Source: Cordylochernes scorpioides (Eukaryota > Arthropoda > Arachnida > Pseudoscorpiones > Chernetidae). From it: DNA of 64,000 bases. Of the stretch, positions 22,403 through 33,019 are shown piece by piece. The notes below the pieces were generated by a model, which had not been told where the DNA came from, did not search any database, and saw only the letters and a list, made by a program, of their open reading frames with translations. The stretch covers positions 141,948,580-142,012,579 of the forward strand of contig CP092863.1 of assembly GCA_030710605.1 (NCBI GenBank), given 5' to 3'. The stretch's first letter is position 1, and each line of letters begins with the position of its first letter. The position numbers and the translations under genes were made by a program.

Positions 22403-23269
22403 CTAGCGGACGTACCCGGCTTCGCCCGAGGTTTTACACGAGTAAAGGTTTGTCTAACGAACATTTGGTAAAACAATTCTCTATAAACGTATAAAAATAT
22501 ATATATTTTTTAATAATTTGAAACTCGTAAATTTGAATCTCTCGATAAAGTGAACATTTTTTCCCGGTCCCTGTGTGCCGTGTCATCCTGAATTTTGTCT
22601 TTCCTAATTTTCTACATTACAAAATCATCGTTTTATCTAGTGAACATATTTTCCCGGTCCCTTGAAAAATACTCGAAAAGTTGAATAAAGTCATGGTCGT
22701 GAATCTCTCAATAAAGTGATTATTTTTTCCCGGTCCCTGTGTGCCGTGTCATCCTGAATTTTGTCTTTCCTAATTTTCTACATTACAAAATCATCGTTTT
22801 ATCTAGTGAACATATTTTCCCGGTCCCTTGAAAAATACTCGATAAGTTGAATAAAATCATGGTCGTTTATGGAAGATGGACGTAGTTCCCGGAGGTCACC
22901 CGCCCCCCGCGCGCCAGGACCTCTTGATCACTCTGATTGTGATTGGCCGGCGGCCGGACGGGGCTCTTGATCCCTCTGATTGGTCGGTGGGAACTTGGAA
23001 TGTCCAACCAACTGGCCGGCGGCCGGACGGTGGGGGGGGGGGGGGGGGAAGGGGCAGATCTCCGTTGCAAGATGGCGTCGCTTGCGAGTTAACGCTACAA
23101 ATCTGCAAATAACTCTAAGGATATTAAAGATATTCAAGAAATTATTTTTCGTAAACCTTTCTGGAGATATACCTAATAATATCCCAAAATTACACGGCGA
23201 TTGGATGTATGGTTTTTGAATCCATAGAGGACACACACACACACAGACATTCAATTTTATATATATAGA
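22403..23269 (-). mobile_element. Non-autonomous Helitron-like element
   Basis: Read on the - strand, it begins TCTATATATATAAAATTG after an A. It ends with the hairpin region GGGCGAAGCCGGG, then CTAG before a T, as expected for a Helitron inserted between A and T. The 867-bp interior holds a roughly 166-bp tandem duplication (22560-22845, marked by TTTTCCCGGTCCCTGTG) and a poly-G tract at about 23030. No coding capacity. Confidence 0.6.
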
Positions 23270-23364
23270 TTTAATAAAATAAAAGAAAGTCATCTTCCGA
23301 AACCTGTAGCATTTGTTTGATCCAGTAGATTTAAATTAATTAACATATATAATCATATTTTAAG

Positions 23365-23645
23365 AAAAAGGCATTTCCTTATCGTGCAACTGAAAGTTAC
23401 TGATGGCTTGCGCCATCTATCGGAATAAATATCAACTATTCTCGTTTATTTTTAATTATTCCAGAATTGGCCAAATATCCATTCTTGATTAATCAAGAAA
23501 AGCTAACCACAGACGCGTTTCGGGCTGTTGGCCCTCATCAGCGTGGTGCAAGCTGTCAACGAGAATAGTTGAAATTTATTCCGATAGATGGCGCAAGCCA
23601 TCAGCAACTTTCAATTGCACGATAAGGAAATGCCTTTTTCTTAAT
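23365..23645. repeat. Palindromic MITE with a second repeat in its loop
   Basis: The arms belong to the 'GATGGCTTGCGCCATC' family (about 23365-23435 and 23570-23640). The loop holds a full 'CGTTTCGGGCTGTTGG' block (23480-23560), a nested insertion. Confidence 0.75.
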
Positions 23646-23744
23646 TTATGCACCTTATCCCAGTACAATATCACATTTGTACTATTTTTTTCATAATCAT
23701 ATTTGTCCAATACAGTATTAGAGCTCTAAAAAGCTATATGATAG

Positions 23745-24110
23745 ATTAAATTGGTGAAACCGCTGGGAGGGTTCACCACTGATGAGCCAAGCCTTCCCAA
23801 TATTTTACATTGCAGCAATAAGAGTAAAAGTGTATTTTATTTGAAAAGTTAAAAAGTCGTGTTTTTTAGTTTGATTTCTTATAAAAAAGTTATATTATGA
23901 TGCAGCACGCCATCTGTTATAAAAATTAGAAACTATTTTAGACGCGTAAGATTCTTTTTGAAATTAAACAATTGTAGATTAAACTGGCGAAACCGCTGGG
24001 AGGGTTCACCACTGATGAACCAGGCCCTCCCAATAATTTTTTTCATTGCAGTAAGGGCAGTAGAAATCGTTTTATTTTTAAAAAGAATCTTACGCGTCTA
24101 AAATAGTTTC
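23745..24110 (+). repeat. Two 'CTGATGAG' repeat units in tandem
   Basis: Cores begin at about 23750 (TTGGTGAAACC...CTGATGAGCCAAGCC) and 23982 (CTGGCGAAACC...CTGATGAACCAGGCC). The pairing flanks TTGG/CCAA and CTGG/CCAG change together between units. Confidence 0.7.
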
Positions 24111-25068
24111 CAAATTTTCATAAAATAGTTATTTTAAAATATACAAGTATCAGAGTCATCAATCAACAATTCTGTCACCGTTTGCTTTTGTGAATGGAAT
24201 AAATACCCAAATAGGGCCATTTGTTATAAGCATTTGACAGGTTCTGGGCAAAAATAGTTGTTTTTTTTTTTTTAGTCAGAAAATGATTATGACAATATTG
24301 TTGTATCATATTTGATTATCAGATACAAAATTATATCCGGAAAAATTCCAAAAAGCAGAGACCACGGGTGAAGCCAGTTCATTTTCAGTATGCAGGAACA
24401 AAATTCTAACAGAAAAACATTCATTCGAGCAGAAGACACAAAGTCAGATCATCTCTTTATAAAAATATCGCTTCTCAGACACAAAGTTTGGAGCGGGACG
24501 TTTCACAAGAATGACATCCACGGCGCCAATTTATAATTGTAACGAATATTATTTGAATAAAAGCATTTAATCGGGTAAAACCCGGGGGTTGCCCGGGTCA
24601 TTCGGCTAGTGTTATATATATATACAAGTGTAATAAGTGTACATATGGTAAAGTTGGGATAAGTGAAAAGATATTGAGATAAGAAGTTTTGGAGTGGATT
24701 GAAGAGGATATTCTAAAAAAAAACAGGAGTTACAAAAAAAGAACTGTTAAATCATGGAGAGAAGGCCTACGGAGTCCTGTCAAGATGGCGTTGCTGACAC
24801 CCGCGAGTGACATGTAGGCTGCGTCTTGTCCAACTGTACCTAGGAACTCGATTTGCCGTGTTTATATTTGTCTTGGGTCGGGAGAAACTGGCGTTTCAAC
24901 TGTACCAAAAACCTTGTCAGAAAGGTGCCATCAAAGTCAGTTACTATGCTCAAAATAGAACATCTAGCCTGTCTCTCCGTGTCTCCACAATCATTTGGGA
25001 TTTTATTTGAGAGATAGAATATGCAATTCAATATGATGATTTAGAATGCAAGAGGTATATGACCTATA

Positions 25069-25217
25069 CAATAGAACCTCCCTTTAGCTGACACCCTGCT
25101 ATCGGAAACCTCTCTACAAAGGACAGTACCCATTTGCAAAATTACCATTTTTACTATTTAGTAACTCTCCGGTAAGAGGACACATCTCCCTGTGTCCTTT
25201 ACAGGTAGGTTCTACTG
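25069..25217. mobile_element. Short TA-flanked MITE (CAATAGAACCTCC end)
   Basis: 149-bp member of the family at 10534-10696, with TA on both sides (25067-25068 and 25218-25219). Confidence 0.8.
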
Positions 25218-25427
25218 TATACTGAAAATTTTTTAAAGTTGCTTCAACAAATAAATTTAGAATAATTCATTATACCCTAGTCAAAATTGTTCATCAAACA
25301 AAAAAAAAAAAGAGTTTGAATTGCAATATATTTCATTATGTTAATAAGTATAATACAAGTTTTACGTTCATTAATTTCCAGAACTGGTTGAAAATATATT
25401 TTTTAAAAAGCTAAAGAAAAAAGGTTA

Positions 25428-26780
25428 TACATAGTTAAATAATGGACATTTGACCACAGCTGAATGAAAGCACGAGTCACATGGCGCATGCGCCGATCTA
25501 AAAACAAAAGAAAAAAACAACCATCCTTGTATTTCTATTTTCAAAATGGCCGTTTTCGAAATGTAGAGAATCTGCAGTAAGTTTTGTTTTAAATTTTAAA
25601 AAGTAGTACTGAGACGCATGAATTGATTAAAGAAGCTTTTGGCAATGCTGCTTTATCCAGTACAATAACTTTTGAATGGTTTTTCACGCTTCTAAAAGGG
25701 TTGAGAAGAGGTAAACGATGATCAACATACTGGGCGTCCAAGAACATCATGTTGTGAGGTAAACAAGCTCAAAATAAAGGAATTAATCAAAGCTAACAAT
25801 AATTTCTATTAAAGACTTGTCTTTACAGATTGGTCTATCTATAGGACTGTCATCAAATGGTAACAAAAGATTTGGACATGATATGGACGTCTTCAAAATT
25901 TGTTCCCTGGATTCTAACGGAGAACAAAAGGAGGTTATAATGGAATTCTGCCAAAACATGATCAAAATGACTCGGATTGATCCAGAGTGGAGTCAAAAAA
26001 TTATTACCTGGGACAAGACATTGGCATATCAGTATGACCCGGAAACCAAATTTCAATTCAGCCAATGGATTAAAAGAGAGGAACCGAATCCCAAAAAGAC
26101 AAGATTTTCAAAATCCAAACTCAAGACATTGCTTGTTACATTTTTGGTTTCCGGTTCATACTAATACACCCATGTCTCATCCCCGTGTATGAATTTTGAC
26201 TCCACTCTGGATCAATCTGAGTTATTTTGATCATGTTTTGACAGACTTCCATTCTAACCTCTTTTTGTTCTCCGTTAGAATCCGGAAAACAAATTTTTAA
26301 GACGTCCATATCATGTCCAAATTTTTTGTTACTATTTGATGACACAGTCCTACAGATAGCCCAGTCTGTGAAGATAAGTCTTTAATAGAAATTCTTCTGT
26401 TATAGCTTTGATTAATTCCTTTATTTTGAGCTTGTTTTCCTCGCAACATAATGTTCTTGGACGCCCAGAATGTTGATCGTCGTTTACCTCTTCCCGACCT
26501 TTTTGTAAGCGTGAAAAACCGTTCAAAAGTTCTTTAACGATATAAAACAGAATTGCCAAAAGTTTCTTTAATCAATCCATGCGTCTCAGAAGAATTTTTT
26601 AAAATGTAATACAAAACTTAATGCAGATTCCCTGCTCTTCTAAAACGGTCATTTTAAAAATAGAAGTATGAACGCTACAAGAAAGTTGTTTTGTTCCTTT
26701 TTTTAGATCTGCGCGTGCGCCACGAGACTCGTGCATTCAGCCAGGCGTGGTCAAATGTCCAGTATTTAACTGTTTATAAT
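25428..26780. mobile_element. Foldback mariner: two 5' halves facing inward
   Basis: The outer ends share an inverted ATGGACATTTGACCAC-like sequence. The left arm (to about 26160) and the right arm (from about 26165) are inverted copies of the same mariner transposase 5' half. In both, the 3' half with the remaining catalytic residues is missing. No single frame encodes a transposase. Confidence 0.8.
25610..26160 (+). pseudogene. mariner transposase 5' half, degenerate
   Basis: In broken frames it shows the N-terminal helix-turn-helix region (IKEAFGNAA...) and the linker. It then shows the first catalytic block in altered form (IITWDKTLAYQYDPETK, where mariners usually have GDE). This is followed by PKKTRFSKSK. 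There are multiple stops and frame shifts, and no second or third Asp block before the inversion point. Confidence 0.75.
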
Positions 26781-26972
26781 ATTTTTTTCTATCTTTTTTA
26801 TTATTATTTTATTTTTTAACCTGTCCTGTATAAATTATAATGAACTCACCTTGTATTACTTTTTTTTTTGCCAGTAAACTATGAAATAAACTAAATGATA
26901 AGTACTTTTTTTTTTTGTAAATAGAATTTTTTAAATAAAATTATGTACCAACCTTTTTTTAATCAGACGAAT

Positions 26973-26978
26973 TTTATT
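26973..26978 (-). terminator. Poly(A) signal AATAAA of nested ORF B
   Basis: Canonical hexamer on the - strand about 16 bases after the stop codon of ORF B. Confidence 0.55.
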
Positions 26979-26993
26979 GAGCTTGTAATTTTG

Positions 26994-29900
26994 TTACATT
27001 GTAAAAAAACAGGGATCATCAAATCTTGCACAACTAGGGCAAAAAATTGGACTTTCATCGTCAAAACCTGGAGGATAATTTTCCCGTACAATATTCCTGT
27101 TGCAAGGGTCGTTTGGATTATAATTTTCCCGTGCAACATTTCTGTTGCAAGGGTCGTTTGGAAGATCATTTTTCCGTACAACATTTCTGTTGCAAGGGTC
27201 GTTTGGAAGATAATTTTCCCGTACAACATTTCTGTTGCAAGGGTCGTTTGGAAGATAATTTTCCCGTACATTTCTGTTGCAAGGGTCGTTTGGAAGATAA
27301 TTTTCCCGTACAACATTTCTGTTGCAAGGGTCGCCTGGAAGATAATTTTCCCGTACATTTCTGTTGAAAGGGTCGCCTGGAATATAATTTTCCCGTACAT
27401 TTCTGTTGAAAGGGTCGTCTGGGTTATAATTTTCCCGTACAAAATTTCTATTGCATGTGTCGTCTGGGTTATAATGTTCCCGTACAAAATTTCTATTGAT
27501 TCTTTCACATGGATAATAATTTTCCATTCCAACATCCCTATTACATGTATCATCTGGATGATAATTTTCCAGTAGAAAATTCCTATTGCGTGGATCATCA
27601 TCAAAATTTAAATCAAATGTATCATGGCAAAAAGATGTCAAACCTCTTTCGTTATAGCTCATTTGGAACTGTTTTAGTTTGCGACTCATTTCATCTTCCT
27701 GGTTCATTTTGAGAAAGTTATAGATAATATCCAATTGGCAATTCATATCTTCAACTCTATTTAGAAGTTGTTTATAGCTGTATTGGTCGGGTCGTATTGG
27801 TGTAAATTTATCTTCTGTGGGTCCCATATCGTGTTGGAAGTTGGTTGGACATATGTTTTTATCTGGGAGACAGCATTGGTGTTCTAAAGATGGCATGTGA
27901 TCTCCCCAAGTTGGCTTAGATGGTTGGAAAGTGCATTCTGAATCCCATTTTGATTGGTTCTGTTGTTGGCGAAATGAGTAAGAATGTTTATGTTGCTCCC
28001 AATCTTGAAAACAACACGAATTATATGGAGGGAAATGGCAACTTGTATCAGTATCATTTGAAATACAGCAGCTTTGATGTTGTTCGCAGGGAAGTTGTTC
28101 TTCCGATTGGCATGGTATGACATTCAGAAAAGGAAAACATTCGTCGCTTGGAGGTCGTGAACAAGTTTCAGGTGATGGTGTTGTGGGTTGTTGGGGTTGT
28201 GGTTTTTCCGGGGTGGTTTTCGTTGGAAATATCAGTATTGAGAGTCGTTTTGAAAGCGATTTTTTCGACGGTTTTGATGGATTTGGCTGTATTTCTGAGG
28301 GTTGTGCTGGAGTTTGAGTTGGTTTTTGCTCTATAGGCATTGTGATAGACTCTTCTGGCGATATTGATTGTGATGAGGGTTGGATGGACGGTTGTTCTTG
28401 AAGTGGCTGCTGGGATTTGACGCTTGGTTGTCTTGGTGGTATTTTTGGCGGCGGTGATGGTGGCGGTGGTGGTGGCGGTGGTGGTTCTGGTTGGTTTGGT
28501 ATTGGTTCCTTTGGCAGTTCTGGTGTTGGTTCTGACAATTTTGGTGCTGGTTCTGACAATTTTGGTGTTGTTTCTGACACTTTTGGTGTTGGTTCTGACA
28601 GTTTTGGTGTTGGTTCTGGTAGTTTTGGTAGATAGGGTTCTAGTTTTTCAGGTGCGCATGGTTCTTCTGCTTGTGAACATGTATATTGTTCTTCTGGTAC
28701 GCTTTTTGGAAGTGATTCTGGAGGCAGTTTTGGGGGATATGTTTCTGGAGGCAGTTTTGGGGGATATGTTTCTGGTTCGGCTTTTGGTAAGCTTAATGGA
28801 TATGTTTCTTCTGGTAATTTTGTTACTTTTCGTTTTTGTCTTACTTGGTGTTTTGATGATCTTTTTTTTAGCTTACATCGTTCTGATGATTTTTTTGGCG
28901 TACATGGATCGGTTGATTTTTTTGAAGAACATGGTACAACTAGTCTTTTTGGTGGACGTGGTTCTAATTCATCAGATATTTTTAGTTCTGATTTATTCTT
29001 GAATTTTGGACGTCTCTTGGGTTGTTGGCATGACTGAGGTGAATACTCGCGGTGATCAGGATTTTTGCATTTAAAGGATTGTAATTTTTGTTTCGAATCA
29101 CTTGATCTTTTACGGCTTCTTGAGTGAGATCTGGGTCTTGTTTCCATTTCATCAGTCTTGATGAGAGTTGGTGCTCTCCTTTTTGACCTAAGTCCTATAT
29201 CTCTTTCCTCTAATTCTTCATCATTCCCCTTTCGTTTTCTTTCTTCAGCTTTAGTACTTTTCAAACCCGTTTTAGCTCTATCATATATTCCTCTTTCACA
29301 TTTTTTATAAGATATATGTTTTGTTTTAGGTTTAACACTCCATCTTTTAGGATCTACGCCTACTATAGGTTCTAAATAATCTTCTTCTGTTTTCATATAT
29401 TGTTCTTCGTCATTCCAATCCATTTCTTCTTTAGAGGACAACTCGTCTTCCTGTTTGAAAAATCTTTCATCACGTTTTAATTTCATCTCTTTTACTTTAG
29501 CCTCTCTAGCTTCTTTTATAAGTTGGATGTCGAATCCTTTAAGCTTCTTTTCTTCTTTTTCAGGCCTCACCACTTTCATTGCGTTAGATTTTTCTACTCT
29601 GTAGGTTTTACTCTTCTTACCGCAAATATTACAGATAGGGGTATAGGTACTTGATTGACGGGATAGTGAGTAAGACTCAATTGCTTCTCTTTTTGGACTT
29701 TTACTTAATAGGCTAAACATAATTTGATAAAATTCTTTGTCTTCTTTATTTTTTACTTTAGCTAACTCTAATAGTTTATTCCTATTATCCATATCCTCAA
29801 ATTCTGACTTTATTTTTGTCCTGTCTTCGATATTCTTAGTTGTTTTGCCTTTATAGGAATAGGTAATCCGTTCTTTGCTAGGTTCGAATTTTTCTTTGAT

Positions 29901-30959
29901 AGTTTTTGGGATCCTTCTTGTAAATTGAATGTATTCTGTTCGGGTTGAGGTTGGTATTTCGAAATCATCTGTATTCGTTTCATGTTCGTAATTTGATTTT
30001 TCTATTTCACTCTCTTCAGAAAGCTCCGATGTAAATTCCTGCGTGCATATCATTTCAAGAAGTCCAAATGGACGTGCCGAAAATGCAACTTGGTCTGATT
30101 CATCTAAATCGATATCATAAATACATTTTTCTATTGGAATTTCACTTTGTTTATCTTCTGTATTCAATAGATAATTTAGAAAATTGATTTTCGTAAAGGA
30201 AATACTTTCTAAAGATGAATCTTCGACGATAAATGGCTTTTTATTTTCACTATCCTTTAAGGATTCTAACTGTAATGAATTGTATTTATGAGCAGAAGAT
30301 ATTTTCGAATCAATCGTAGTTGATGATAACTGTTCTTTGATTTCTTTAAATTCACTTGGGATTCCTCTACTTAAAAGAGTTTGTCCAACTCTTGCAATAT
30401 CATCATACATTTGTGCATTTCGGCGGTAGGTTTGTCGTTTATATTGAAGCAGTTTTTTAGAAAGACTTTCTTTTTTGAAAGTCTTAACTATAGGTAGACG
30501 TCCAATGGATTCTTTTCGTGTAAGCCTAATTGGATTTTCGTATAATCCGCACGTGCAAAACGAAACATCATCACCGATATGGGAATTTAAAGGAAAATTG
30601 TTATTCTTTGTATAAATAGCTTCTGAGATTAGCGAAGTTTCTTCGCATGACATTGAATCAAATTTACTCGTATTTTCTTGATTGGGTGAAGATGAATAAT
30701 AAAAGATGGGTTTCTTATCGTCGCTCAGTTTGACAATTTGATTTGGTAAAAGGGGATATGGAAAAATAAAATGTTTACCGTCTGTTTTCAATTCTCTTCT
30801 CCCATGATTTTTCATCGAATATTTAAAACCTTCTTTTAATAATTGTGTTCTTTTCCCTTTTTTGAAATGAATGCCGCTTGAGTCACAAAAACAAACTTGA
30901 GCAAAAGATAAACTGCTCTCGTAATTGTGTATGGACGACAGAAAAGAATTTGAAGTCAT
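26994..30959 (-). CDS. Nested ORF B: 1321-aa Pro-rich, repeat-tailed protein of unknown function
   Basis: This is one uninterrupted frame, antisense in intron 2, in the same orientation as ORFs A and C. No signal peptide or membrane segment is visible. The N-terminal half is charged, with short Cys motifs (VCFCD, FCTCG, CNICG at about residue 440). Residues about 560-700 are basic. Residues about 715-890 are Pro-rich with PTPKLSE-type repeats and a run of consecutive prolines. A short coiled coil (RVEDMNCQLDIIYNFLKM) lies at about 1065-1085. Residues about 1125-1296 are some 12 units of a 14-15-residue repeat (RENYLPNDPCNRNV type), each with one Cys. The protein ends CPSCARFDDPCFFTM. It has its own poly(A) signal. 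The modular layout suggests a structural or scaffolding protein. I recognise no family. Confidence 0.8.
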   Translation of the reverse strand: MTSNSFLSSIHNYESSLSFAQVCFCDSSGIHFKKGKRTQLLKEGFKYSMKNHGRRELKTDGKHFIFPYPLLPNQIVKLSDDKKPIFYYSSSPNQENTSKFDSMSCEETSLISEAIYTKNNNFPLNSHIGDDVSFCTCGLYENPIRLTRKESIGRLPIVKTFKKESLSKKLLQYKRQTYRRNAQMYDDIARVGQTLLSRGIPSEFKEIKEQLSSTTIDSKISSAHKYNSLQLESLKDSENKKPFIVEDSSLESISFTKINFLNYLLNTEDKQSEIPIEKCIYDIDLDESDQVAFSARPFGLLEMICTQEFTSELSEESEIEKSNYEHETNTDDFEIPTSTRTEYIQFTRRIPKTIKEKFEPSKERITYSYKGKTTKNIEDRTKIKSEFEDMDNRNKLLELAKVKNKEDKEFYQIMFSLLSKSPKREAIESYSLSRQSSTYTPICNICGKKSKTYRVEKSNAMKVVRPEKEEKKLKGFDIQLIKEAREAKVKEMKLKRDERFFKQEDELSSKEEMDWNDEEQYMKTEEDYLEPIVGVDPKRWSVKPKTKHISYKKCERGIYDRAKTGLKSTKAEERKRKGNDEELEERDIGLRSKRRAPTLIKTDEMETRPRSHSRSRKRSSDSKQKLQSFKCKNPDHREYSPQSCQQPKRRPKFKNKSELKISDELEPRPPKRLVVPCSSKKSTDPCTPKKSSERCKLKKRSSKHQVRQKRKVTKLPEETYPLSLPKAEPETYPPKLPPETYPPKLPPESLPKSVPEEQYTCSQAEEPCAPEKLEPYLPKLPEPTPKLSEPTPKVSETTPKLSEPAPKLSEPTPELPKEPIPNQPEPPPPPPPPPSPPPKIPPRQPSVKSQQPLQEQPSIQPSSQSISPEESITMPIEQKPTQTPAQPSEIQPNPSKPSKKSLSKRLSILIFPTKTTPEKPQPQQPTTPSPETCSRPPSDECFPFLNVIPCQSEEQLPCEQHQSCCISNDTDTSCHFPPYNSCCFQDWEQHKHSYSFRQQQNQSKWDSECTFQPSKPTWGDHMPSLEHQCCLPDKNICPTNFQHDMGPTEDKFTPIRPDQYSYKQLLNRVEDMNCQLDIIYNFLKMNQEDEMSRKLKQFQMSYNERGLTSFCHDTFDLNFDDDPRNRNFLLENYHPDDTCNRDVGMENYYPCERINRNFVREHYNPDDTCNRNFVRENYNPDDPFNRNVRENYIPGDPFNRNVRENYLPGDPCNRNVVRENYLPNDPCNRNVRENYLPNDPCNRNVVRENYLPNDPCNRNVVRKNDLPNDPCNRNVARENYNPNDPCNRNIVRENYPPGFDDESPIFCPSCARFDDPCFFTM
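27062..27565 (-). repeat. 42-45-bp coding minisatellite in ORF B
   Basis: About 12 units, each translating to RENY-x-P-x-DPCNRN-V or -VV. Units differ by whole codons, so the frame is kept. The 42-bp and 45-bp variants (one or two Val) are interspersed, a sign of recurrent unequal exchange. Confidence 0.85.
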
Positions 30960-31440
30960 TACTTATACATATTGATCATAAAAAAAAGTATTACAATTTT
31001 TAAATTTGATTGGGACTCTTAAAATATGTTTTATCTTAGAATTTTTTTTTATAAAGCGTAATATCCTTTTAATGTTTAGAAGTTATTTCTAAAAGTTTCT
31101 TTTTATAGGTGTGTGTATAATTCACTATATTATTATTTTTTAAATTAATTTATATATATATATATAATTTATAATTATTATATTATATGTTATTTTTATT
31201 TTATTATAGAAGTTATATATTTTTTGTTGTTTTCTTAAAGTTTTTTTTCTCTAACGTAGTCACGTGTATTTAACTTTGGTTAGGTTTTTCATTTATTTTT
31301 GAAAAAAATAATATCAATACATTTGACTATTGTTTTCTCTTTCTGTCTGGTTTATTCCGTGAAAACCTAAAAAAACAAAGAAGAGATATCAGAAAACACA
31401 TGAGGTGTGCATATGTGTAATAATAATAGTGAAAATAATA
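30960..31440 (-). promoter_or_regulatory. 5' flank of nested ORF B
   Basis: Very AT-rich, with no ORF. The likely location of the ORF B promoter, but no motif can be assigned. Confidence 0.25.
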
Positions 31441-31442
31441 TA

Positions 31443-32502
31443 CACTAACGGACAAAACTTAGGGAAGTTATACCTTTTAGCATGTATATTAGGATTCAGA
31501 TAATAACTCTGAAAGATATTACAGTGACCTTTATTGAAGACATACGAGATAACCAAGTGTGTATACACTCATGGACAAAACTTAGGGAAATTGTACATTT
31601 TACCATGTATATCGGGATTCAGACAATAACTCTGAAATATATTACAGTGACTTTTATTGAAGACACACGAGATAACCAAGTATATATACACTCATGGACA
31701 AAACTTAGGGAAATTGTACATTTTACCATGTATATCGGGATTCAGACAATAACTCTGAAATATATTACAGTGACTTTTATTGAAGACACACGAGATAACC
31801 AAGTGTATATACACTCTCATAGACAAAACTTAAGGAAGTTTTACCTTTCAGCATGTATATCGGAATTGAGACAATAACTCTGAAAGATATTACAATGACT
31901 TGTATTGAAGACATACGAGATAACCAAGTGTGTATACACTCATGGACAAAACTTAAGGAAGTTGTACCTAGCATGTATATCGGGATTATGACAATAACTC
32001 TGAAAGATATTACAGTGACCTTTATTGAAGACACACGAGATAACCAAATGTATATACACTCATGGACAAAACTTAAGGAAGTTGTACCTTTTAGCATGTA
32101 TATCGGAATTGAGACAATAACTCTGAAAGATATTACAGTGAATTTTATTGAAGACACACGAGATAACCAAGTGTGTATACACTCATAGACAAAACTTAAA
32201 GAAGTTGTACCTTTTATCATGTATATCGGGATTGAGACAATAATTCTGAAAGATATTACAGTGACCTTTATTGAAGACATACGAGATAACCAAGTGTGTA
32301 TACACTCATAGACAAAACTTAAGGAAGTTGTACCTTTTAGCATGTATATCGGAATTGAGACAATAACTCTGAAACATATTACAGTGACCTTTATTGAAGA
32401 CACACGTGATAACCAAGTATAGACAAAATTGTCCCTGTCTCCTTCAAAAAAAAAAAGACGACAACAAAGGATTTCCACTTCCTTAAGTTTTATCCATGAG
32501 TG
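31443..32502. mobile_element. Tc1-like MITE with an internal 122-bp tandem array
   Basis: The ends CACTAACGGACAAAACTTAG and (inverted) CACTCATGGATAAAACTTAA are flanked by TA at 31441-31442 and 32503-32504. Inside are about eight units of 120-125 bp, with GACAAAACTTA at 31451, 31573, 31697, 31822, 31945, 32065, 32188 and 32311. Each unit repeats part of the terminal sequence. A single-unit relative is at about 47210-47432. Confidence 0.85.
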
Positions 32503-32660
32503 TAATAATAATAATGATTAAAAAAAATAGATGGAAATTGTGCCGGGAGGATATTGATCCATAAAAAAGCAAAAGTCGCCTCTCCCGTCACCCGTCATAG
32601 GTAGGGTCTAGTTTTGACGTCTATTTTGACGGGAGAAAGGGGATCTTTGCTTTTATAGAA

Positions 32661-32884
32661 TGATGCAAATACTCCAATGGTTTCCGATTCTTTTTCAAAA
32701 GTCCAACCCCACCAGCAAGTACAAGTAACCAAACGGGGGCTCTGGCACATTTGTAAGTGCAAAAGTCGAACTGCTTTTCATATGTGTAGACATGTGGTGC
32801 ACTTACTGTAAAATCAGTCGTCAACCTCTACCCACCATGATTACCATGGCCTTTACCACGTGTACTAGGGATAAGCAAACAAAA
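32661..32884 (+). repeat. SINE family A, 3' part
   Basis: Begins within the body (CTCCAATGGTTTCCGATTC) and ends at AGGGATAAGCAAAC. The tRNA-like head is missing. Confidence 0.75.
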
Positions 32885-33019
32885 AATAGAATGGTGCTAA
32901 TGTATAACTGACACTTTTTTATTCTAAGATGATCTTAATAAAGTAGAGTACCTATCTGTACAGGACAATACTTAGTTGCAGAGTCAAAATGTCTTTTAGA
33001 GAGAGGTTTGTTCTGTCTC

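Larger units (their letters stand above)
21502..24609. mobile_element. Inverted pair of Helitron-like 3' ends enclosing other repeats
   Basis: The left boundary (minus orientation) and right boundary (plus orientation) share about 95 bp as inverted copies. Each ends in CTAG, preceded by a short GC-rich hairpin (GGGCAACGCCC or its variant) and the block GTCATTCGGCTAG. Further inverted similarity occurs inside (CAAACGGTGACAGA near 21857 and its complement near 24180). CTAG ends with a subterminal hairpin fit Helitron 3' termini. An alternative is one large inverted-repeat element. No Rep/helicase ORF is present. Confidence 0.5.

Noticed and set aside
22867-23293. Overlapping ORFs around the poly-G tract
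   Set aside because: Composition-driven frames inside a non-coding Helitron-like element.
24780-25031. Possible exon at 24780-25010 (moderate GC, ORFs on both strands)
   Set aside because: The block shares phrases with the repeat region at 19490-19560 (GAGTGACA...GGCTGCGTCT), so it is more likely a dispersed repeat.
27047-27575. Two repetitive ORFs (+ strand CCKGRLEDNF type, and an offset - frame)
   Set aside because: Alternative frames of the 42-45-bp minisatellite. The long ORF B frame explains the repeat.
28424-29002. 192-codon Val/Leu-rich ORF on the + strand
   Set aside because: It is the antisense shadow of the Pro-rich repeats of ORF B. Its composition follows directly from the complement.
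31482-32478. Repetitive ORFs on both strands (ITLKDITVTFIED type)
   Set aside because: Open only because the 122-bp tandem units of the MITE lack stops in some frames.
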